Assembly: GCA_024336345.1 (NCBI GenBank)
Contig: JANFOG010000006.1
Span: forward strand, 372,001 to 436,000
Origin: Mariannaea sp. PMI_226
Lineage: Eukaryota > Ascomycota > Sordariomycetes > Hypocreales > Nectriaceae
Direction of reading: 5' to 3'
DNA: 64,000 bases
The notes under the pieces are model-generated. The model made no database searches, had not been told where the DNA came from, and saw only the letters and a list, made by a program, of their open reading frames with translations. Below, in pieces: positions 50,603 to 62,000 of this stretch; the stretch's first letter is position 1; every line of letters starts with the position of its first letter. The translations under genes and the position numbers were made by a program.

Positions 50603-52065
50603 GGTTGCGTGGGATGAGATGTCAGTGCAAGGGTCCTTGTATCGAGCAGCAGCTGCCGCCGTTGTTTCCTTGTCTCTCTCTCTCTGTGTCTCTCTTTCTA
50701 TCTCTTTCTGTCTCTCTCGTGCCAACCTCTTCGAGATGACGTTTTCGATGCACCAGGGCCTTCCTAAGGGCGGGGCAGATTGGAACCAGATCAGCGCGAT
50801 TGTTCGGCCGCGGGGTAGAAGTGGGGTGGGGTACTCTCTCCCTCTCCCGCTTCTCTTTGACTCACTCTCTCACTCTGTCCTCTGACTTTCTGTGTAGCTC
50901 GTTTGTATGCGCTGAGCGGATAATGTGTACCGCAGGTAAAGCTGCAGATGACAAAGGTCTCAATGGCACACTAGCGCGACACCGCCTCTTGATATCAATT
51001 CATCCAAGAGTCCCGGCGGGTTTGAGATTGTCTGACGTTGAAGAGCCAGAGTTGAGCCAGAGTGAAGCTTGGTGCTTGGGGCTTGGTAGATTGCGAAACT
51101 CGCGCGACTCGCCGAGCTGTGTTTGGGCCAAGTGGGGTATCAGTCTTCTGGAAGCTCGCTAAACTCTGGGTGTCATGATATATGGTGATGTTTTTACCCA
51201 TGCATTGATATATGCACGAATGAATGATACTGCGCCGTAGACCATATGGTAGGTCATGGAGTTGTGATTGGTTGTCCCGTCCAGTTCTAGCTGTTGTTTC
51301 GTTTGTGTTCCGAATGGCGATGATTTCTCGTGCCAACTTTTATCCCTACTCTATTGTGATCCCTGGCTACGTAACATTGTGCCCGTGCCTGCAACTAGAG
51401 TAAGGCAAGGTAGTTAAGACAACCATATTATTATTCTTTTTCCTATAGCAATGAGTATCTGGAGGGTTGTTCACCTCACAACCAAAAGAAAAAAGCACAA
51501 AGAAACACACCACATACTCATAGAGTACTTCCGTCTTTCACATTTAAAGTCCCACACATGATACCGGTGGCACCATATGAACCTTACTACTTGTTGCCGG
51601 ATACTCTTACTTTGAGGCGTCTCCTACCCTATACCCACCACATGACAAGCTATCATTCCTCGTAGGGAGCACGGAATGACTGCAAGAGCCTAAATCCTTA
51701 GATAGAACCATCCGAACAAAGAGGGCAAAGCTGCTACGCCTGGTTTGGCAGAGGAAAGAAACCCAGTCGCCCGGCAACAGGAGACGTGGTTTTCATGGTG
51801 TTCATGACATCAGGACGATAGGATCTCCGGCATCAAGCGGCGGCGAAACAAAACACCGAGTGCGGAGTCATAAACTCTACTAGCAACCGAACACACTCCT
51901 TCACCTGAACCGAGACATCAAGTGTGTGCGAGAGAGGCCATGCCCATCTACGAAAGAACCACCGAATAATATAAGTGGCAGAGTACAGCGTCAGACACGA
52001 CTCACCTCACCTCTCGGCCCTAATCGCCGGACAGAGGGCGAAACGCACCTCTCTTCATTCTTACA
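50603..52065. other. Divergent promoter region (NAD kinase / sugar kinase)
   Basis: 1.46 kb between two divergent genes. TC-rich tracts (about 50672-50720) fall in the NAD kinase leader. A TAAGGCAAGGTA 12-mer at 51401-51412 recurs at 56053-56064. A possible TATA element for the sugar kinase is listed separately. No gene is seen. Confidence 0.55.
51968..51975 (+). promoter_or_regulatory. Possible TATA element of the sugar kinase gene
   Basis: AATATAAG about 91 nt before the ATG at 52066. Position and sequence fit a TATA-like element, but this is weak evidence alone. Confidence 0.3.
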
Positions 52066-53403
52066 ATGAAGCATCTCATCCTTGTTGGCGCATGCTACTT
52101 GGACACGATCCTCAGGTCGCCGAAACATGCCCACCTACGATAATGATTTGGCAAAGCCCTAACTTACGCTGCTGTTCAGTGTCCCATTTTTCCCATCCGA
52201 GGATTCTAAGTTGCGGGCCACTTCGCTCAACATCCGGCGTGGGGGGAACTGCCCTAACAGTATCGAAGTTCTCGAGCAATTACTAGCTGCAAGTGATGAT
52301 GTTCAGCCGTATCTGGTGTCGTGTTTACCAAACGCCTCGTCACCTGCCACGAGACGCATTATCGCCTCGTTTGGACCGGCCTCAAAGCTCGACCTTCGCC
52401 ATTGCATATACCGCCAAGAGTGTGTGGAGGCGGCGAGTAGCTACATCATTCGAAGCGACGAAACCGGAAGCCGCACCCTCGTCAACTACAATGACCTTCC
52501 CGAGATGACGAAGGAGGAGTTTGAGCCAATCGCAAGGAAATTCGATCCAAACCAGGAAACCTGGTGGCACTTCGAAGTGAGAAAAAACCCTCGTCCGCAG
52601 GAGCGAGGCGAGCTCTGCCGGTTGAAATTGAGCTTACACGGCACGTGTAGGGACGTATCCCGCACACGACGCTTCAGTGCATTCGTCTCTTGCGTAATGT
52701 GCTACCAAACGCTCAAATCAGTGTCGAAGTAGAGAAACCAGGCAGAGAAGGACTCCTGGAGTTGGCGGCAGAAGCCGATGTTGTCTTCTATTCACGCAGT
52801 TGGGCCGAGGTTGGGATTCCCCCCTTCTCACTTCCTCATCATCTTCGTGAGCTTCCCCTACATGACAAGGAATTTCGCTGACGCAGACACATAATAGGAA
52901 CGGGGCCATGAATCCGCCGAGTCCTGTCTCCGGACCGAAGCACACCAGAAGGCGTAACTGAGTGATCCGAGCCCATAGTTATCGCCTGTGTGATTGCTGA
53001 CTGGCTCATAATAGATCGTTGGCACTGTGTACATGGGGCGCAGATGGAGCTGCTGGGCTGTATCAGCCTGCATGCGAGTTTGTTCGTTGCTCAGCCGAAG
53101 ACGACACCGGAAGAGATATTTCTGTGGTTGAGTATGTTCCCACCCTTTTCATTCTTCACATGCATACCCGGTCAAGAATCATGGGACTGCCAGAGCTAAT
53201 GCTTGGTTGGGGAGACAAGTGCTGTAGGAGCCGGGGACACTTTCATTGCAGGAATGTTGTACGGGCTCGTATGTCACGCCAACGATTGGAGCATCGGTCA
53301 AAAAGTGAAATTTGCCGTCCGCCTGGCCACGCTCAAGGTGCAGCGCGAAGGCTTTGCTAGCCTCGGGGCAGACATAATGGGGTGTGTATCTCGCGATGCA
53401 TAA
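52066..53403 (+). CDS. Ketohexokinase-like pfkB-family sugar kinase
   Basis: Ribokinase-family enzyme most like animal ketohexokinase, which phosphorylates fructose at C1; the true substrate is not known. I read six exons: 52066-52115, 52180-52576, 52651-52809, 52898-52953, 53015-53131 and 53220-53403 (320 aa; human KHK 298). All junctions keep frame and restore family motifs: MKHLILVGACYLDTIL at the start, LNIRRGGNCPNS (substrate-site Gly-Gly-Asn, about 38-40), WWHFEGRI across intron 2, ISVEVEKPGR, DVVFYSRSWAE, the CTWGADGA segment in exon 5, and SVVDAVGAGDTFIAGM across intron 5 with the catalytic Asp of GAGD at about 266. VEVEKP is a marker shared with KHK rather than with bacterial fructokinases. 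It is intact with no frameshift, although the many short exons hide it in simple frame scans. It lies divergent to NAD kinase. Confidence 0.88.
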
Positions 53404-55308
53404 TGGTTTGCGATTACCTGGCGGCTTAATCGGTAAAACAAGCTGGGCCTTGCCGACGGATGCATAAGGCATGTACTTCCTTGTTGTCTGGTGAAAGGGT
53501 GGGCCAAGGAAAGGGGAGGGGTTCTTGAAGGGCTGAGAAAGCTCAGACAGCAGGAATAATAACTAGAGGGAGGGGAAAAGGGAGGAGAGCGCACTGATGG
53601 AGAACAGCAGCTGCCGCCCTGGGTATCACTGGTTCTGAAATGTGCAGCGGTCCATGTTGCGACAAGGGGTCGGCTGGTTTTGTGTGTGGGGGGTGATGAG
53701 AACAGGCGGTGAAAATGAACATCAGACTTGGGTTGCCACATAAGAATGATGATGGTTGAGTGGGAGGCAGAAGATGGGGGCAGAGCTCTGAGGCGAGGGT
53801 GTCGTAGCCAAATGACGGCAAGCTCACAATGCAGGCACTATTATTGCCGCCTCCTTGGAAATTTGTTGGATGTTCAGGCTCCCAGTGTCATGGGTGTTGT
53901 GGAAGGATGAATGCATGGTCAAGTTAGGCAAAGATGCAAGACAGGCAGGACCAACATTCTCTCCACGGCTTAAGTGCTGGGACATGCATGCAGGTGACTC
54001 GTCAAAAGGTCGCTTCAAGGCGATAATAATCTCATCGGCACACTTGAACATCGAATGCTCGCTCGGCAGGGTAGGACGCGTCAAGAGTGAGATTATCCAA
54101 ATGGCATCGTCATTCGGCTACGACGAATGGAAGACTTGTGCGAAGTGCAGCAGGCATGTTTTTTTTTTCCTCGTCTCATGCTTGGATAGCACCAACTTGC
54201 AGATACGGATAGAGTATTGATCGTTCCAAACGGAAGAGCACAGGTCCAGTGGGTTGCAAGCGGACGCTTTGGGCCGTCAGAAAGCTGTTTGGTCAAGGCC
54301 AAGGGGCAAGCTTTCCAAATGGTAACCAAATCCAGCTCCCTTACCCTGGGGCGGTCCAATGATTCCAGCAGAGGAGGAGACAAAAGATCATCGAGCCCTT
54401 GGGCTGAAGCTAGACGGGAAGACGGATGCGTGGGATGGCAATGATTGGCTTGATGGAGATGAAAGAGTCAAAATGAAGGGTGGTGCAGGCATCGAAAGGA
54501 GAGGGTGGTGAGGGGTGTGAAAGATGCCTGGTCAGGCAGGAGAAGAGAAACGAAAGTACGATGCACGGAGTGCGGGATACGGATCAAAGCCAGACAGTCA
54601 GTGTGTTACGAAGTACGGAATACGGATCAGGGAAGGGAAAGAAAAACAAAAAAGAAAAAACGAGATCAATATTTCACCAACAAAACGTGCTAACCGTGAC
54701 GGGAAGGGAGCGGACGGTGGTTTGACGAGCAACATTTCATCACCTGGCATGTGGAGCCTTGATGATGGATATGCCTCTGAGAGGAGCAAGAGGAGAAGCT
54801 GGAGACACCAACACAGAGAGTGCATGGTGACAACCATACTGACCAGACCCATCTTCAATGACAACGACGGTTGACTCGCCGCCGCAGGACGGTCATGAGG
54901 GTGGGTATGCCATCCGTTCAGAAAAAGAATCGCATACCACGAGTGACATCCACCCGAGAATGCGCCCTAAAAAAAAAAAGGAAACAACAATAGGGGGTCG
55001 GCCAAAAGGAGGGAGGGGGGTTGTTCCAGTGCAACCGTTCTCGCGCAGCCCAGTCAGGTAATCCATAAAAGGGAAGTTGAGACGCCGTGAGCCTAGCAAG
55101 AGGGGGTAGGCAAAATGAGGGCGGACCGTCACGGAGGCGGACATGAAAGGCTCGCGGCATCTGTGGGAAGTGGCTGAAGTTTGGGACCGCCTGGACGTCC
55201 CGATCGGTATGGGTCTTCGGGCGGAGGAGCGGGCTTCTAGCACCTTGTCTTCGGCCGGGGCTTCCAAAGAAACCCCAGGACTACGCCGCAGGAGGAACAG
55301 TGAGAAGT

Positions 55309-55403
55309 GGGAGTGGGAGTGGGAGTGGGAAAGGGAGGTGTGGTGGAGAGTAGTGGTGGGGAGTAGTGGTGGTGATGATGATGATGATTATGATGATGGT
55401 AAT
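55309..55403 (+). repeat. TGGGAG and GAT tandem repeats
   Basis: About four TGGGAG hexamers, then after a GGTGG-rich link a run of GAT triplets with one TAT. The two tracts together keep a reading frame open that would otherwise be unremarkable. Confidence 0.7.
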
Positions 55404-56052
55404 GATGGTGGAACATACAGTAGTACCAACTATGTATGTACGAGCACGCCGGTAGTGTGCACTTCATGGGTATTCCCAGTAATGGTAACCCAGGCACGTC
55501 CCGCATACCAACTCGTCTCGTCTCTAATCACCCAAGCGCGGTCGAAATGTCTCAGGCGAACATCCTTATTTGGGCGGAGTCGATTCTATCAACAAGGGGG
55601 AGTCGTCTCACCCACATCATCTATAGTGCCATACTGCACCGGTGCTTTTTTGCCCCCGCCCTTTGCCATTTGGAGTTTCCTGACCAGGATTCAATACCAG
55701 ATATACAATTACTACTTGGTAATCACGGTTGGTGATGGCCCCATGGGTGATTTGTGTGTTGCAGTGACGCTTGTTGATGGATAAGTAGCACATCGGCCAC
55801 GACTGGTGTCCGCCACAATTCGAAATCTGGACTAGGGGACGCGCAGAGTGCAGCCGTCTCAGCGATCCGCAGTGCGCTTTGTGTGTGGGTGAGAGTTGAG
55901 AATCTTCTGGTGTGTTAGATGCATTCCAGGACCGCCACGATGTAACAACCTGTTGGGTTGATTGTTGGGATATGGTTTCCCTTGAGTTGTCTATGTCTGT
56001 GACCATGACTTCTCCGAGTGAGGATTGCCTGTCATGTACAGGACCACCAACG

Positions 56053-56080
56053 TAAGGCAAGGTACTGTAAGGTAAGGTAC
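56053..56080 (+). repeat. AAGGTA/AAGGCA short tandem
   Basis: Consecutive TAAGGCAAGGTA, CTG, TAAGGTAAGGTA units. The first 12 bases are identical to 51401-51412. Confidence 0.7.
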
Positions 56081-59000
56081 GGCATGCAAATGTTGGCTTG
56101 GAGCAGGCCCATGAAAAGAAAGTACGTACATAAATTTCGAGCAACGGTTTTTTATTTGGGTAATAATTTTTTTTCTTTCAGCATGGGTCTTTTTTCCGTG
56201 CCTTGGCCCCAATCGGTCTGTTCAGAGGGAGATCTCATTCCTCATTCCGTGTTGGCGGCACAAGTGCACGGTCCCTCTTGAGCGAAGTGAGAGAAGGAAG
56301 ACTCCAGTCAAGTTCAGGTCAGTTTACGTATCAACAGTTGGCAGCAAGGATCCTACGTACCTAAGTATTCACGCCTCCACCAAATGGAGATGTGGGGGGT
56401 CGACGGTTGACCAGGAAAGAAAAACAGCCCTGGCCAAGGTGAAAATGGGCCATGCACTTTCGGCGACGGGGTGCGGACACGCAGCGGCGGCTAGAACCCA
56501 GGCGGGCTTGCCAAACGCTTGTGCTCATGGGTATGAGCGGATGACGAGTCATGGTGTGAATGAGCAAGCAACAAAGCAAACAAAGCGAGTGCCACATCCT
56601 CCTTCAGTAGCTTATCTGAGAGAGAGAAAATAGGGTGTCTAGAAAAAGACACACCTGCATGATCACAGCTGCTTGCATGATGTACTTAGTGGTCGATGGG
56701 CGCCCAGCCGTGGCGGCGAAGCCGGGGCCATCGGAATCCAAGAGGCGAATCTTGCTCGCATGGGTCCATCCGAAGTCTGGGACATGGCTGGTGGCCGGAG
56801 TGGCTTTTTGCGATCCCAGCTTGGGTAGTAGCTATCTTCTTCCACCCCTCCGACAGGTTGTGGGTGCTTGGGTGCTACAGTATCACTACTACAGGAGAGT
56901 CATCGGTTGGCTTCGTACCGCCTAGTCGCACGACAATGCATGTCTGCGTTGTGTCGGAATGTACCGAAGTACACTTTTGATGTGCTTTGTGATCCAGTAT
57001 CCCCTTGTGGCCCCAACCCAACTCCGTTGGTTTATTGACCCATGGCAATGGTTTTGCATGGTGGCACCCGCCAAGCGGCTGGGGCTACTACTGAGTGTTT
57101 TGCTCGTTTGGGTTCCCAGGGTCTGACCATCTCCAGGCTATCAAATAGTCAGCCGTAACAGCATCGCCCTCATCAACACCATCAACATAAGCGGCGGCAT
57201 GATTACTGCAGGTTCTTCATACTTATTGTAGGATATCCGCCCTTTCACGTCTCGGCATCCAGGTTCGATCGAAACACATATGTATGTTTTTCCTTGTTAT
57301 TTTGAGCTAATATTTGATGGTTCGTTCTGAGCTCTTCCCCTGTCATCTGGGGACTTGGTTGAACCCTTTGCAGAGAGGGTTCATAAAAAAGCAAACCATC
57401 ATCCGAGTATGTTTACCGTGCTAGGACCGAGATGGGCAAGTTGATCGTCAGTAGGAAAAAAAAAACAATAAAATTGGGTTATTGAGCTTGGACTGTGGCT
57501 TCGACCACTCCTTCTTTTTGTCTTCCTTGCCGACTCTCGCATCGCTGGGGAGTGTGACAAACCTTGCACACTTTTAGTCTCATCTCACGCCTCCCTGGTT
57601 CAGGACGACGTATGTAATCTGTAGGTAGGACATGATTACACAGTCGCTTGGTCGACTAAAGCGACTCCCACTATGATACTCATGTTATGCTAAACCCACT
57701 CTACATGGGTCTGGAGTCTTTTGACGTTCTGGGTAGCGTGGCCTGTCAATCAGTCCTTTCGCCCTGGTTCTGGTTGCGCGCCGTCCCCATAGTGGGCAAG
57801 ACGGAGAATTGATTGCATAGACCCAAGCAACTTGTTGTAATTATGGTAGGTAGTTAAAAGAGCCCAATGAGTTTGTTGTGGAAAAGAGGAAGCTTGTGAT
57901 AAAAAAAAAATCTGTTCCATCACCTGAAGGTTCCGCCATGATTAAAGGGTACGTACCGGGGTACTCTGGACACCTTCCACCCGTAGGTACCTTGGGCAGG
58001 GACAGCAGGTAGTTGAGCTGGTTCTTAGCTTCGCTTGGGATTTGTCCAAATGAGGGCCATGGCCTCCTCCCAAAGGGCGAACCTGATGTTATATTCGAAA
58101 CAGCCGAGTTTGGCATATCTTTCTTGTCCCTCTCGGTCTTAAGAATTCCCCCAAGCAATAACCACATAGTCCAGAAAGCAACGCGGCGTGGCCGCTCCAC
58201 TCACTAACTTGACAGTTATGCATCTGAGATGGAGCAAACAACACTTGCGTGAGGTCCGGTATCATCCCTTGACACAGAGATAGCTCCATTCATCTGTCTA
58301 TCGATCCCGTTTGCAAGTTTTCTACTATTTGAAATAAACCCAACTTCTAGTTATGATTCAGGCAGCGATCGCGCGCAAGTGAGACATCCTCCCTAGTTAC
58401 GAATTGTATATTCCGAAGTTGATGAATCATGGTCAGGTTCAGGGCACTATCCACCTTGTCGATTTCCAATGTAGATCTCTTGTGCAAAAATAGGGGTAAA
58501 CACCAAACACATTTCTTCTTTTGGAAAACGCACGTTGGCAAACTCCTCGTGACAGGGGACTGGCTGCCGAGTGTATAATCAGCACTTGTTACAGGTAGCT
58601 TCGGAAATCCTTTGTACATTCTCCGTACGTAACACTATGTAACTAAGTCCTTAGTCCTTGAATCACTTCAGTGACAGCTAGCATTGGTACGAAATAGAAT
58701 TGCCGAGCGACGGCTCAAATTGAAGTTCAGATCAGGGTTAACCACAACAGCGGGCACAGGAATGGGAATCTTTAGAGTGGTATGGCTCCCAACGGAGTCT
58801 GGTTCCAAATGGACCAAGGCTCAAGCACGTAAGCACCTGGCCTAGCCAGTTGAATCAAATTACAAGCTATGTACAACCCCACCGGCGAGAGAATTAATGT
58901 GCTTCTTTGACTTCGTGCTACTGTCTTCGCATGAACCGAAGTACGGATACACGAATGGATGAAAGGGAAAACATCAGGAGCTAGCGACATTGCTAATCGA

Positions 59001-62000
59001 AGGCTGGTTCATCTCCCCTTGGCTTGTCGTTGCCTTGTTCGTCACCGTAACATGTTATCTCTCAAACCGCAGAGGCCAGCGGCATGAACAAGTCTGGTGA
59101 GTATTTGTTGAGACAGACAGACACTTCTTTTCAGAGTGATTATGTTGCATGGGTCACCGACGAGCCAATTGTTTACCTCGATATCTGGTAATCGCTCTCG
59201 CTGAGAGACTGGAAGTGAGACCTGTAATAAGTTGAATAAGCCGAACGGAAGTCACAGTAATGGAGTTTGTCACAGAGCGCAGTGTGTTGTGCCAGCGCGG
59301 GTACTGCACTGTACCTCGCTCGGTGGCTCCATCGGGACGCATTTGCGACTTGGGGCGTCACACCGTACTGTGAAGTGCCAGGAGCTGATGCGGGTGACGA
59401 CTGGACAGGGAGAACCCCGCTAGAGTAGAGGACATATTATCAAACGATCAAAAAACTTGAAGCCGAATAGCCAGCTTGTGTCGGAAGGGACGCTATTGGT
59501 GTCCACGAGACGCCGAGAGATGCCTAACACTACCCTGGCCTTTGTTGGTGCTGTGGTTGTACTGAGGCCCATGCGATTTAGCGTGAGCTCAATAGCGTCG
59601 TACTGTGTTTGTGTCTTGAGACGCATGATGATCAGCAAGAGGAGCTGGCGCAAGCGCTGAGTTCAGCTGGATTGTTCTGGACGGACGGAGCCTTGCCTTG
59701 ACTGGTCTGGCTGGGGCTCTGATTGTGCTCGCTAGCCCAATAACTTTTTCAATGGGACGTTCGAGATAATGCCGAGCTCAGGGCCGAGACTCGGTGGGCT
59801 GTTGTACGGCCCTGAGCATCTCGCCTAAACATCGGTTGGTAAAACCGGTCGCTAAGAGCCCGATAAACTGATGTTAAGAGTCTGTCCCATGGTATGGCAA
59901 TTAAGTAAATACCAAATGGTCCATATGCTACTTACTATCCAGCTGAGGAACCAGGAAATTTGCCCTTCGCTTGCTCCTGTTTCTGATCGAACTCATAAGA
60001 AAATAAATAATATAAAGACTCTTAGACACGCGCACCCATTCATTACCAAGGCAGGTTATGCAGGCAATTGTAGTTTGAATTGAAAGGCCTCAATCACATC
60101 AAAAGACAACAGGGTTGTGTTCGAAGCCACTAGCAACCGTGCTGACGTAGTGTATCTTGTGTCTCTATGATCGCCCGTTGTGATTCCTGAAGTGCGCATG
60201 CATCTGACAGCATTTTTGCGTGTTGGTCCAGGCTGAGACGCTCATGGAAAAGGTAGGTAGGGAACTTTATTGGCGAGGCTAGAGTCATCCATCGAGTCAG
60301 CCAAACGACGTGACGCTCCTGGTGGCGCAGTGGGAATTCCCCCTGTAGTGGACGACCAGAACATCTGAGCGGCGTGTCCGGCGTCCTCCACAGGCCTCAT
60401 GCTCGCTAGCGAGTGAGTGAGTGTTCAACCCAACAAAGTGCTAGGTGTGTGCCTGGCGAACAAGAATCCTCCTTTGGTGTGGACGACAGCCAGGCTATCG
60501 GACGAGGTGTGCCAGACCCCTGGTTGGACACCCGCGGAAGGTAGTTACGTAGTATTATTCCGTTGGTTTGTGTCCACCTTTTTTTTCTGCTGTGATCAGG
60601 CGAACCGGCGAATACCGAGAAACACTGGTACAGTTCACATGGTGGAGCCGAATGTTGACAAGTACAGTAGCTTGCCAAGTCGATCAACGACTCTTACAGT
60701 GCAGGTAGTTAGTGGTTCGCAGTGGCAGTGGAGAGGAGAGGCAGAAAGGGGTGAAACGAGTCGCTGAGACTTTTTTTTTTTTTTGAACTCTTCTCCTCCG
60801 GTCTGCGGAAACGGGATCGGCTCTGTCTTCCCACCTACCCCTCAGAGCGATGCGGTTTGAATTCGTAAAGTTACTTTTGCCAACAATTGATAGTAAATTT
60901 GCTCTGTGCGACAGATAGATCATCCCGTCATGTGGTTGCCTGCTAATCACGATGTTTGCTTTTTGCGAGCATTTGAGGCTGGAAGTATTTGGGCCGGCGG
61001 CAAAACCTGGGCTCCAAGGTGACATCCTGACCTAGCGAAGCTTATTACTTGTGCCATCCATATTGTACAAGCAGATTTTAGTGATCGAAATTAGTTGGCA
61101 AATGTTTGACTCTTCTATGAAGTACGAATGAGATGGCTTTTGATCCACTTGGTTGGTGGGTGTGCTAGCAGAGGCTGCCCCCTTGGTGTTTGATTTGGGA
61201 ATTCTGAGAATGCTTTTGGTGCATATGCTCCTCTGCCCATTCCGGCTGGGGCCGGCCCATGGCAGCCGACAAGGGCGCTGATGTTAGAGCCTGGCAGAGA
61301 ATTGTGTACGAACGAGGTAGTAGGGTAGACAGACGACGTGGCGGACAGACTTCTTACTATGGACTATGTAGTTAGAAACGCATCCGGATTGGATCATTCC
61401 ATGCGTGTATGGGGTTGCGTGCTGGTAGACCCCGATGGAGAAGACCTTCCAGAGCCCGCGGAAAACCCAGGGACAATGGTGGCTTCGGCCGACGTGCCCC
61501 GCTGGTGTCCTGAGCAATGGGCTGGTAATTTGGTGATACATTTTGAACCATCCCCAGTCTATTTGTGAGGAGGGGGGGAGGGGGCAGTTGAGGCCGGCTG
61601 GCTCAGCTTCCACTCAGCAAACTTCGTCAAATAGTGCTTTGCTGGGTTTGAGATGGGGGTGTTTGGAGGGAATGCCGGTGGGGTAGGAAAGAAGAACGCC
61701 AGACAAGGAGAAAGTCAAAAGCTCTCAGTGAGTGAAAGCGCGTCCTTGACCAGGCAAGGATAACCTCGAGAATGAAGGGACATAAAAAAGCTTGGAATGG
61801 TGAGATGCACACTAGAATGGTGATTGGAACCTGGTTGCACATGCAATTTTTGGTAGGTGAACGAGGTCACTGGTACTTTTTGATCATCGATATCTGGGGT
61901 CACTGGCTGGCCCAAAACAGGACGACCCCATTGACTCAACACACCTAGTCCATATGTTATTTACACGTAGTCTGGACAAATGATTTTGAATGGACCAGGT

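Noticed and set aside
53203..53214. Acceptor GGGGAG at 53213-53214 for the last sugar-kinase intron
   Set aside because: It leaves the codon out of phase; the ACAAG acceptor at 53218-53219 gives VVDAVGAGDTF, as expected of the family.
55143..55784. 213-codon plus-strand frame with ATG
   Set aside because: The frame is held open by WE- and D-coding tandem repeats; the rest lacks any domain or conserved feature.
55617..56144. 175-codon minus-strand frame
   Set aside because: It has no ATG at its start (begins at TTG) and no recognisable content.
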